Assembly: GCA_018806985.1 (NCBI GenBank)
Contig: JADANN010000238.1
Location: 141,501 to 205,500, forward strand
Length of the DNA stretch: 64,000 nt
Direction of reading: 5' to 3'
Origin: Angiostrongylus vasorum
Lineage: Eukaryota > Nematoda > Chromadorea > Rhabditida > Metastrongylidae
Position numbers and translations under genes: made by a program. Below, piece after piece: positions 1 through 10,660 of the stretch. The stretch's first letter is position 1. Each line of letters starts with the position of its first letter. The notes under the pieces are model-generated. The model saw only the letters and a list, made by a program, of their open reading frames with translations. It had not been told where the DNA came from and made no database searches.

Positions 1-110
1 CTCTTTATTTTAACATCATCTCGTTGCCGGAGGAGCAAGACTTATCTATTGCCAATTTAATTTTTACCGTTTACGTCGTAGTTTCAAATGGAATGTGCTT
101 TATATGCATA
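1..110 (+). repeat. dispersed repeat, cut by the window edge
   Basis: The first 100 or so bases (ctctttattttaacatcatc...) are almost the exact reverse complement of 24776-24882. The left end is truncated by the window start. Confidence 0.85.
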
Positions 111-564
111 AAAAACTTTTAGATGTTTCTACTTGTATCTGTATTTACAGTATGGCACGGGTTTATGTGATAACTGCTGTTTTGCCTTCTCAACTTTTCT
201 TGTGGAAAACAACCAAGAATTTTTCCGGATTTAGCCGAAAAAATTCCACAACATATTATGGGCCTACTATGAACAAATAATTATTATGAAAGACTAACGT
301 CGTTACGCTCAGTCGCGTGCATCTACTTAGTAATATAATATAACTTTACACATCTAATGTCGGTCAATACTCAGTTACCATGGAATATAGAGAAGCAGAT
401 TGATGTCTTATGTGGACAATGCCGCAATTTAGGCTTTCGGTGTTGATAAATTCCTTCGAAATTTGCTATAAATTCAAGTCCATTGAGAGTAGTATAGGTG
501 TTGAATAAGTATTTGGGCCCTATGGACGCATATATTCACTGCTCTTGTTCTTTCAGAGAAGTAT
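111..564. other. no feature recognised
   Basis: AT-rich, short broken frames only. Confidence 0.5.
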
Positions 565-838
565 AAGGATAAAGCTTTCAGCGTAAATCATTTCCATGTG
601 GACGCGCCATGCACTCGACTTCATCAAGCATCGTTAGAAGTGATTTAATAAAAATCTGGCCTGTAAAATGACTAGCGGCAGCGTATGGATGTATCGGGAG
701 AGCGCTGCTATGTTCTCAGACAAATGCTGCCACACTTTGCCGAACCCAACGAAATGGAAAGCTTGGTGAACCTGGGGCGCGGGATCGAAACTAGGCGTAC
801 TGTAAGGCGCCTCTAACTACTGCGCTACACGCGCTCTA
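565..838 (-). mobile_element. SINE-1 copy (tRNA-derived head)
   Basis: In minus sense it starts with a tRNA-like head (gcgcgtgtagcgcagtagttagaggcgcc, then a B-box-like segment), followed by the shared body (aatttgccga..., cattctatacatcgg-like) and ends cgctgaaagctttatcctta. Divergent from the best copies. Confidence 0.7.
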
Positions 839-839
839 G

Positions 840-945
840 TTCGAGAGAATATTAATGTCAGTTTGCCAACATTGGAGAGATGTTGGGCGTATTCTGTGTG
901 GCGGGCGAGATCGAACCAATGACTAAGTGTATTCATTTATCCAGT
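840..945 (-). mobile_element. decayed tRNA-like SINE remnant
   Basis: A B-box-like gatcgaaccaatg and the preceding gcgggcg resemble the SINE heads elsewhere, but the body is not recognisable. Confidence 0.25.
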
Positions 946-1897
946 TAAAGCAGTTAAATTTAACAAAGTCATCCAGCAGCTTTTAATCACGTGAAACGGA
1001 TTGCTTTAAGATCGTTAGATACGTTGATATGTCTAATTAGGGTCTCTAGCCATCCAGAGTTTTGATCCACATTCATCGTGCGATTATAAAGGAGAGTCAC
1101 TACCAGATCTGTAAGAGTTTTTCGTTCTATCATAACGAAAAAACCATTGGCCCAGAAAACATTGTATTGAAAAATTTGTGCTGTGGACTAAACACAGAAG
1201 AACGTGCGAACTGTTTTCACCGTAGAACTCTTTAATGTTTTTATTTAAGCATTTGAATACTTCTATGCCTCCTCTTTACAAACCTCAAGGAATCCATTTA
1301 ACCGATAAATTTCTGACTGCGCAAGCACTGCTTTTCTTGATTTCACAAGCCGTCACCACATTCCCCTATAGTTGCTATTTATTATCGACATGACAGTGAT
1401 TCTTGACATTGGTTTACTTCCAGCTGGGCTTTTGGATAGGATCATGATTCTCTGAGACTTTTGATGACGCCGCTGTAACAAGAATAACCCGTTGCCTACC
1501 ACTCTTCAGGACAGAGAACACCGCAGCCGTGAAACGATGGTAAACCGCTGAACGTTATTCAGTGGATTCGCAAAGTTCTCATACAATCCTTACGGCTTTT
1601 CCATTTGTGTAACTATATGATTCCTCCTTCCGTTATTTCGATGGCTCACCACTTACATATATGCTGTGTATCTCATATGTCATCAACCACTGTGTAATTT
1701 AACGCAATGTTAACAACCAGACATATTATCCTCGCCTTATATTTGTGACTAATTTTTGTTTATTCATCTGGAATATGACGTCACACGACCAAGCAGGAAA
1801 ATCGCCAACATCGCAAGGTCTCAACTTTTTTCAACTATTCTTCGTCATCTGAAAGAAATTCTCAATTTTGATGTGAATTGAAACGCAAAGACGATAT
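946..1897. other. no feature recognised
   Basis: No frame above 60 codons, no repeat family found. Confidence 0.5.
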
Positions 1898-2145
1898 AGA
1901 TAAGGCTCTCGGCGTTGACTAGCAATCCCTAAGGAATTCATCATGCATTCGAGTCAATTTTCCTTCGATATGTTCAGTTACTTGGGGAGCTTATCGACTT
2001 GTCAAATCAGTGTTTTTTTTTTACCCTCTCACAGTAGTCTGGTACCAAGTTACAGGGGCCGAAGTGATAGCAGGATTTCTTAGTCCAGGACGCAGGATCG
2101 AACCAGAGACCGTATGTGTATCGTGGGACGTCTTTAACACTACGT
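1898..2145 (-). mobile_element. degenerate SINE-1 copy
   Basis: Shares taaggctctcggcgttga, ccctaagga, gcattcgag, tctggtaccaa and caggatcgaac in the SINE-1 order but with insertions. An old copy. Confidence 0.5.
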
Positions 2146-2819
2146 TTCACGAAACTCATAGAGGAATACAATTTCATCATTCATTTCTGGTGAAACTGTG
2201 AAAGTGTAAGACATTGTAAGTACAATGAGATTACCCAACACCTAAATTTCCAATCTCTGCCAATAATTTTATTTTCATGTGTTCTAACAGCATTAGGCAC
2301 TTAATAGTCAATTGTCTTGTTCTATTTCTTTGCATTGCCTTCCTCATGTCCTCACATATGTCATTAGTTAAGCCGTTTCGTTGAATTCCTCTATAAATCG
2401 TTTATTTTCCAATGCCATAGTTGACATGCGGTAAATAAACAGTTCATTTTATTCTTGTAAACATTTCTACAGAATTAGATCTGGATGTTATAAAAAAAGA
2501 CAAGCGTTCGTAAACTATGTAACCAGTATTTGCCGAATTATCACTGACACGTTGATCTTATCAGTAACCATCTGCGAATATAAAAAACAAACAAGAAAAC
2601 AGAGAGTGAAACATGATTCGCACCAAAGTACAATCATGCTTAGTGTACAGAATGGGATTTAAATTTTTTTTAAACAGGAAAGTAAAACACGATAGCCCAA
2701 AAAGAAATCACCGACGAATAATTCCTCTAATTATTCACTTGAGCGTGGAAGGAACAGTGCTTTGAGATGCCGTTCACTACAGTCTTTATGTTCCTTGGAC
2801 CGTGTAACACTCTAACGAA
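2146..2819. other. no feature recognised
   Basis: AT-rich with A- and T-runs; no coding signal. Confidence 0.5.
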
Positions 2820-3075
2820 GTTCTACGCCTAATCTCTCCTCGACTAGGAAATTGGTACCAGACTTGTCCGGAAGAAGTTCACCTGATCCATAAAAGCAGC
2901 CAACTACCTCTGCGGTATGACGAAAACACGAGAGTGTTCTAGCAGGTCTATCTCGTGATTTCATGGACAACCAATTCGACCAACATTCAACAACATTCAC
3001 AAAGAAGACCAAAGTCCTCAAGCCTAATCAGAAACCACACCCAAATCCGAAGACCTTCTTTGATGACGAGTACGA
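2820..3075 (+). mobile_element. SINE-2 body, head lost
   Basis: Contains ggaaattggtaccagacttgtcc, caacattcaacaacattcac, aagtcctcaagc and cacacccaaa, in the same order as the body of the copy at 19131-19435. Confidence 0.5.
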
Positions 3076-4498
3076 GGCTACTTACTAATCGAATGAAAGG
3101 AATGCCAGAATTCACATAATACGTGAAGTTTGGTTGCATAAACAAATGAACAATTATTTAAATGATTGGTTAAAAAAATCAAATGCATCGTTGAAAATAT
3201 ATTAGAGAAAACAAATGTACCAATATACTGTTCTTTGGGTTTTTTAGTCACAAGGGTCAAACGTTGCTCAGATTAGTGGTGAACATCCGAAACTGGAAAA
3301 AATTCGTTTTTTGTCGCGCACCACACTACAATGCTCATATGAGGAAAAAAAAGTGTCTTTTATAGCATCACCTTGTAAAATAAGCAATGTTTGCTTTTTT
3401 GTTTTGTATATTCTTCTTTCAACTTGCTTAGTAATGCTATGCGTTATTCTCACCAAGGATTACTGTATTTTGAAATAACTGGATGCAGGACAAGCATTCC
3501 TCTTTTCTGCCTCTGTTTCCTCCTTTTTCACGTTATTTCATCACCAACGCCATTCTTGACCTGAGACTTTCCCTCTCACCTTTCTTCTTTCTGAGTTTGT
3601 TAGTTAGTGACTGTCTAAGATTTACGTCATCACTATACAACGCCACTTTTACAAATCACGATTTTAATAACTCATTTTAGTTCAACATTGGTATAAATAG
3701 GAAATAATTTGTTGTATTCATAGGCTTACACGACGTTAATGCTGGCTCTATCTGAGTCGATTGTCTACAGCGGTTCGTTCTTATGGTGCTGGTCTTCAGA
3801 GCACCATCGTGTCCAGTCCATTGTTGTGGATCACCGCTTGTATAAGGTAACCTCACTCAGTACTGGCCTTTTCATACGGCGGGTTTCGATGGATAGCCCA
3901 GTGATAAATTGTTCTGAAAGGGCAATACATCCTGCAGCAGTCAGCCTTCTATCAATTGATATTTAAAGAAAGCGAACTTCCAGACCTTATCGTTTAGGAT
4001 ATCCAGTGTTTATAGCGCAGAACGCACAGTTTTCGTGACAATATTCCATTTTTTTCCCTTTTCTTTCTCTAACCATAAACCAGAGTTGGAAAAAAAGGAT
4101 GAAGGCTTTCACGCGGCTTATTAATACTCAAACCAGCTTCAGCATAAAAGTTCCAAATTTTTATAGTTGCATTCTCCTTTTTGGCTAAGAATGAACTTGT
4201 CAGACAGCAATGTGGATGATGCAATTTCAAATTTGGCTATGGTGGTGTTTATAGCTCATTTCCACTCAGTTGTTTCTACTCTTCTTCATTAAGGAATATT
4301 TCGCGTCCTCTTTGCAGACATTAAAAATCATGCATATTCCTCAAAGACGTAGTTTTTAAAACAGTGGTAGGCAATTTTTCTGGGAATCCCTGGCGCAAAT
4401 CATGTGGCTAAAAAGCTATCACAGAATTCGGCATGGTTGTTGATCGGAACCACGGTCGGCGTGTTCGGTTAGGACGTTAGGCTATTTAGATCACACAA
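3076..4498. other. no supported gene
   Basis: Several short frames on both strands without recognisable peptides or splice logic. Confidence 0.5.
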
Positions 4499-4532
4499 CA
4501 CACAACAAATAACACAGACACACAGACACACA

Positions 4533-4616
<84 letters not shown>
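4499..4616. repeat. CA/GT microsatellite
   Basis: About 118 bases of CA repeats with a few CAGACA interruptions. Confidence 0.98.
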
Positions 4617-4618
<2 letters not shown>

Positions 4619-5254
4619 CATATGCACACACATGCATACGTATATACATACAAATGAGACAGCACAAATGTATAGAATTGTGCGGATTCAGATGGAATTA
4701 GGTGCTCATATGGTGTCACAGAACAAATTTCCATCCACAATACAGTAACCACTTCTCGTTCATTTTCATATCAGCGCGTAATCTAGTCCAGATGAAATTC
4801 ACCCTGTGAAGCATGAATGAATGGATGCGATATCTTGAAACCTCATAAAAAAAGCAATGCAGCATGACTTATTCCAAGTAGATGCTTTATAAGTAGAAAC
4901 GGAGAGCATTTGCGGAACGTGGTCTTCGTAGACCAGGAAATTGTAGATTGTTTTTGTAGAAAGGCAGCACTTTATATTGTGTGACGGAATCAGATTACCC
5001 ACTTTAGCGAACAGGTAGTCCTTCGTCCTGCAGACATAATCGTACGAATTCCTATTTCTCACAATCGATGGGTGTGTTAGGAAATTGTCCGATTTCAAGA
5101 TGTTCAGTGTACTTTAGTTGGAGGAGATAGTGCGGAAGCTGCGACCGGAAGCAGCACTTTATAGGACGACATTCCGAAGTCCCATTTGATGTTGACGAGA
5201 ATGGATGATGAATAGCAAACAGCAAGGAATAGGTGTCCCTAATCCGTGACAGCG
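4617..5254. other. upstream flank of the PKI gene
   Basis: No gene. gcagcactttata occurs twice (about 4965 and 5152), otherwise nothing seen. Confidence 0.4.
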
Positions 5255-5382
5255 GCCTCACCACTTGCTGATCGATGCTTCGGCCGAGGTAGGGTAGGGG
5301 GCGGTACAAGGGCTGGCGGCGGTCCGTGAGAAGGGGGACGCGCGACCAGCAGACGGGGGGCGGAGCTTCACGTGTTCATTCA
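5255..5382 (+). promoter_or_regulatory. GC-rich block upstream of the PKI start codon (promoter/5'UTR)
   Basis: In an AT-rich window this stretch is strongly G-rich (runs such as GGTAGGGTAGGGGGCGG and GACGGGGGGCGGAG) and contains several CpGs. It ends at the PKI ATG. No TATA box or splice-leader acceptor is clear. Promoter or 5'UTR is an inference from position and composition. Confidence 0.4.
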
Positions 5383-6156
5383 ATGGGTGAACTGGAGACC
5401 GAGAGTGACGCACTGGAGCATTTCGTCGCTTCAGGAAGAGCAGGACGACGTAACGCTCTCCCAGAAATAGAGGTAAGAACTTTGATAGACTCTAAATATC
5501 CATTTCGTTCAAGCTTCACTTTTCATTTTTTTAATGGAAGATCACCACAGGCCTTACATGCAGCTACAAATTCATGCTGTCATGTAAGGATGCGGTTCGG
5601 TATTAAGACATGGTTGGCAACGATAAGCCGTTATGGACCTGCATGATAGCGATTACAAATGTCGTCCTTGTTCCATTAAAAATAACTCTGTGTGTTGATA
5701 TGTGTTGACGCTCAACTGAACGCAGTACAAGTCGTGCTTAAGGCGTCATCGAGCTATATGGGTAGTTAATGAGAAATTCTTCCCTCCATTAAGCCTATGG
5801 CTCTATAATTGTTGAGATCGGCTAATTTTCTCAACAGGTAATTTAGTAGTTATGCGTTTAATGCCTCCAATCACACTTTGTTGACGTTAAGATTGTCCAG
5901 GCAACCAACGAAACTCGTTTCGTTAGATTGATGACGAACCTTGATATTACAATCACTACGGTGTCACTCTATCATCTTGTTTTGTAACATGCATGTTTAT
6001 ATATGTATGTGCCATATTGGGTACGGTTAGATACATACGTATTCATTTGTATGCGATGTATGATGTATGGATATGGATATGGATATGCATGCATGCATGT
6101 ATGTGTGTGAATGTATGCATCTTATCTGTGGTCTGTGTGGGTATGTGTGTTGTGTA

Positions 6157-6206
<50 letters not shown>

Positions 6207-9200
6207 TATGCATGTATGTGTGTATGTATATGTCTATGCATGCAGCTATGTGTGTATGTACATTTGCATATGTATACATGTTTGTGTTTGCATCTATATA
6301 TATAATGTCACTGTGTGTGTGTTAATGTGTGTATATGTGTACTTTTTTCAATTGATACGTGTGCACCTGCCGATGTTAGTTGTCACATCAGATGTTTCTT
6401 TTGAGGCATTCATACCTTTCCATTTTCTACATGACGCTGATGATTTTCACTTCCGTACTTCCTCTCTCGTCATTTCGATCTTAGTGGTATGAAATGTTGT
6501 TAAAAGGGTTTCTTGCTTTTCATAGAGAACATCTAGACAGGCTTAGAAATGGAGATTATACGTCGGTGGCGTGGAATAACTGATGGAGTTTGCCTACGGC
6601 GGCCATCCATATGTGATGGGGCAGGCGAATGTTATTCAGTAGTAATGAAATTGAGCACGGCACTTCTTATTTTTTTAGCATAAACTTAGTGAACCTCAAA
6701 TATATGTTGGTTGTGATTAGTATATGATAGTAGTTTTCCCTTGACATTACAATAGAACCCTATCGCTTGTCTCTGTCACACTCATGCATGCAATCAGTGT
6801 TGAAAAATCCTGAATCGTAAATCGTTGAGCGATGAAATTCGTTGTCATGTTCGAAGTATGTGAGCTTTGAAGTCGGGTGTGACGTCACAGAAAACACATA
6901 GACAACAAGAAGTCAGCAAACGTAGACGTCATACGAAGCCTGTCGTTCCCCCACTCTCCCGCTCTCGCACCCTCGCACTCTTCCGCTCCCACATTCTCAC
7001 TCCCACTCCTTCCGTTTTCTTTCTCTCTCCCTCTCCCTCCCCTTTTCTCTATCTTTCTCCCTCCGAAATCGCTACAACCAGTCCCATATGCGATTTTCAC
7101 AACGGATTTCATTTTTTTTTCTCTTTACTCGTCCATTTAACCTACTCTCACAACAACTATGAGATCTCATAACTAATGAACTGCCATCATTGTTTAGTTC
7201 CAGATGGAAACGAGTGATCCAGGTGCCGCAAAACTTGCCGAACGACTGTCAGACTTATCAGCACAGTGTGACGATAACGTTGACGTAAGTCAACGCGCTG
7301 ATCAACACGGTTATTGAAATTTTCTATCTCTGTGTTCTTTTTTTTTCTTAGTAGTTTCTTGTTAATCATGTAGTCGATTTTTTTCAACTGGATAGAAAGT
7401 GCGCAGTGATAAAAGGAATCATCATAAAAGGCGGAAAGTATCGAGAAAAAATTTCTTTCCTCGTTTTTCTTTTCAAAGTCTTCTAAAAGAATCGTAAATT
7501 GGAATGTTATTTGCGTACAGAGTGCAATGTGGTGGCGGGAAACCTTCCAGAAAATTCTGGAAAAATCGCCAAAATTCGTTGTGACAACACAAAAATGAGT
7601 AGTGTTTGCTTTTTTCCAGTGATTGATCACTGAATAGTGTAATAGCTGGTGCTGATCCAGTCAAATGCCTAACTTTTTAGCGTTTTGTCTTATTTTTGCT
7701 TGTTGCAAAGTGTTACTATAGCGTTGCAATTTTGCTAACCAATATATCCTACCATTAAGTCAATTGCTGTCCTTTAGTCATCACCTGCCACCTCCCTTGT
7801 TCATTACTCTGAATCGTTTACGAAGACACCGAAACCTAAATGACGTAAGAATGGGTAAATTTCTGGATAATGACGATGACGGCAACTTATTCGTCACCAC
7901 TTATGTTGTCTGAAACAAGTGACGACGAATGTGAAGCGTCGCTTCGTCGCCCACTGCACTCGCATTATTTTTTGCCTTTTTTCTTTCCATTTTTCCCCGT
8001 TTTTTGATGAAATAGATTACTAAAGGGGTTATCAGAGACGTGAATCGGATAAATATCATAACTTTTTCTTCGATGGGGTAGTTTTTTTTCTACATACTCG
8101 TTCCCATGCCAGTGTCTTCTTGAACACATGACGAACAACGTGAATTTTATGCAATCATACGCAGCGGGCCGAGTTGCCGGTACGAGGGTATTACGCTGCC
8201 AGGATGTAAACCCTAAATATACTCTATAAAATCCTGGCCGGCATTATATGTAGAGGTCATTTCCTTACTCTTGATCTCTTTAATACGCAGAAGCTTTTTC
8301 CTGCGATTTTGTAATCGATGGATAGCCTATCTAACACAGATGTTATGGCGGGCATTGTCCGGAACGAGCTCTACTCCGCAACCAGGAATATACAATGAAA
8401 CTCAGGGTGGAGAAACTTCTAGATTAACTGCCAGTTGAAGGTTATTTCGCTTCTAATCGCCATGTTGAATCATGGTTATTGTAGGGAATATGTGGATACT
8501 AAGGATACCGAAATAGACATATCATAAGTTGCAGAACGCTTCCAAATGCTGACACTAACAGGTTTGCATGACGATCCAAAGTGGAATATAGTAGACAGCA
8601 CCGTACTTCGCATCTATAACCATAGAGTGGGGATAGAGCTAAGTCTTTTCCACAACCATATCATGTACACAGTCCCTCCAGTCCTCTAGTTATCGAGAAG
8701 CTGTCGTCTATTTCCGGAAAATCTGCGCCCGTCACGGAAGAGGATTTGGCGGCATCCCAGGCGGTGACACCGCCGCCGAATGTATTAAATTAGCGAAGCG
8801 ATGCGGAATCAGCCGGGTTTTTCCGATGACTGATGACGTCCAGTTGTTATCCATGCTTGTCATACGGGATGATAAGAGGATTAACATATGATAAAATATT
8901 AATCACTTTTATACGATTATGTCTTACTTCTTGTTAATTGTTTTCGTCTTATGAGATGGCATTTATTCTAAGTGATCTTGTAGGTAGATGTGAATTAGTG
9001 AATGATGACCTCATCATATTGTAAAAAATCGAGTTCTTTAGCATTATGGAAAGAAACTTATTCTTCAAATACAAATGACAATGTCATTGCTAGAAGCGCA
9101 AAAGAAGTACCAGAAATGATAATAATGACAAGAGTGATAGTGAGAAAAAGAATAACGACGAACGTTCTTAAGCGATGAAGGCAATGTCATTCGTTCACGG

Positions 9201-9468
9201 CAGACAGTGTTTTCACTTGGCTTCATAACCTTCGACTTAGGAAAATACAGATTATTCATTGTCTGAAGGAAAACTCTGAGTCTTTGTAACTGGACGACAT
9301 GCATTGAATATGTTCCCCTACAAATTAATATTTTTAAACTAGCCTTACTTATTTAAACTTGCTGAAAAATATTCTTTAATCATGTCTTGATTGAATAGTT
9401 TTCCATTGCAGGTGCTGAACACATACAGACTGCTTCATCTTAGTACAGCTTACAAGCGTCCTACATAA
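5383..9468 (+). CDS. cAMP-dependent protein kinase inhibitor (PKI-like), split gene
   Basis: PKI proteins bind the catalytic subunit of protein kinase A as a pseudosubstrate and promote its nuclear export. Exon 1 (5383-5472, 30 codons) runs from the first ATG to a GAG|GTAAGA donor and contains FVASGRAGRRNALPEIE. The RxGRRNA core with alanine at the phospho-acceptor position, preceded by the aromatic and FxASGR context, is the diagnostic PKI inhibitory motif. Exon 2 (7204-7284, 27 codons) follows a TTCCAG acceptor, ends GAC|GTAAGT and encodes AAKLAERLSDLSAQ, resembling the leucine-rich export segment of PKI. Both junctions are phase 0. A likely last exon (9412-9468) follows TTGCAG and ends KRPT-TAA; it has no family similarity and is the weak part. 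Total about 75 residues, the usual PKI size. The frame is open upstream of the ATG but has no earlier ATG. Exons 1-2 are secure as PKI; exon 3 could instead be UTR. Confidence 0.8.
6059..6330. repeat. AT/GTAT-rich microsatellite cluster in PKI intron 1
   Basis: A pure (AT)n run at about 6160-6205 flanked by tgtatg/tatgca repeats. The overlapping long frames are low-complexity artefacts. Confidence 0.95.
6940..7075 (+). repeat. pyrimidine-rich tract in PKI intron 1
   Basis: About 130 bases dominated by C and T (ctctcgcaccctcgcactct, ctctctccctctccctcccc), ending about 130 bases before exon 2. Confidence 0.8.
7285..9411 (+). other. long PKI intron 2 (if exon 3 is right)
   Basis: Begins GTAAGT and ends TTTTCCATTGCAG. 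No repeat family recognised inside. Confidence 0.45.
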
Positions 9469-10365
9469 AATTCACACCAGTGAAAATGAAGAACTGCGAT
9501 TTCTTTCACCACAGCAGAACAAAGACAAAACGAATTTTAGTCGTCAAGATGAGTAACAAGAAGATTACCGTTGTGCAGCACATGCACATTTAGAACTCGT
9601 TCTTCTCTTATCACCTATCGAATCATCCATTTAACGTTATGATTCAAATTGTTACGGGTGAAAATCGATCTTTACAGTTTGAAAGGAAAACAATTTGTTT
9701 CTGCTAATAGTATATTGTTTTCGATTTCTCTTTTCACTGTTGTTCTATGTTGCTTTGTTCTTTTCTTTTTCCTCTTCTCCTTCGTTTTTCTACTTCATCC
9801 TTTAGCAAATATGACAATGATAATGGTCATGAAGATGATGGTGATCAAACTCAACGTAAATGATGCTTATTATTACTTATCATGACATTTAACCATCTCA
9901 TCGACATTTTTAATCTCGTCTTTTGTGCTATTTTAATTTCGTTCTGGCGCTTTTCTTTTCTCGTTTCTGTTTCCTTCCCTCTTCCCTCCTCTTTCCTTTT
10001 CGTTTTTTTTTTCATCATCGGAAATGATCTTTTTCTGAGTTACAGCTATATTGGCGCTATTCCCATAGAAAAACTTGCCCTCAAACATTTTGTCTTGTAC
10101 ATGACTGTCGTAACCGTTTTGTTTTTCTTGTATGTAACTTTGTCACTGTCGCAATCAATAAACGACTTTTTCACCAATTTACCCGTACGTTCTCCTGTGT
10201 CTGAAGAATAACTTTTATACTTTGGAAAAATGCTGTGAAACCACTGATCATAACATTTTAATTGTCTAATATACTGTGCTTTTCGTTCGTAAAGTAAAAA
10301 ACACAAACGCAAGGTGACGAGAAAGAATGTGGTTATTGCATACTAAAAAATCTATGATCTATGTA
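9469..10365. other. no supported gene
   Basis: T-rich segments give hydrophobic-looking frames at 9649-10211 without family signal or splice context. Confidence 0.45.
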
Positions 10366-10660
10366 AAGGCGCGTGTGGCGCAGTAATCGGAGGCGCCCTG
10401 CGGCGCACACATGAGATCGATCCCCGCGCCTGTGAGTCACCAAGCCTTCCATCTCTCCGGAGCCGGCAAGTTGGTAACAGACATGTCTGGGAGAATAGCA
10501 GCACTGGCTCGATACATCGGTAGCTCACCGCGAATCATTATAAAGGCCAGATATGCGTTCAATCACCTCCAACGATGCTTAATGAAGTGGAATGCATGGC
10601 GCATCCCTCAGGGGATCGATCAACGCCGAGAGCTTTATCCTTTTTATCCTTTTTATAAGT
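10366..10660 (+). mobile_element. SINE-1 copy, well preserved head
   Basis: Head ggcgcgtgtggcgcagtaat (A-box) and gagatcgatccccgcgcc (B-box) are laid out as in a tRNA. The body (caccaagcctt..., ggcaagttggtaacagacatg, gctcgatacatcggtag) runs to cgccgagagctttatcc and an A/T-rich tail with repeated ctttttat. Confidence 0.85.

Noticed and set aside
4486..4752. 88-codon minus frame across the CA repeat
   Set aside because: Almost entirely CVCVCV from the dinucleotide repeat.
5993..6492. Long open frames over the AT/GTAT microsatellites
   Set aside because: Low-complexity artefacts (runs of I, Y, C, V) inside the PKI intron; open on several frames and both strands.
10366..10440. True tRNA genes at the SINE heads
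   Set aside because: A and B boxes are present but the cloverleaf arms and anticodon stem do not form, and the tRNA-like part continues into the shared SINE body.
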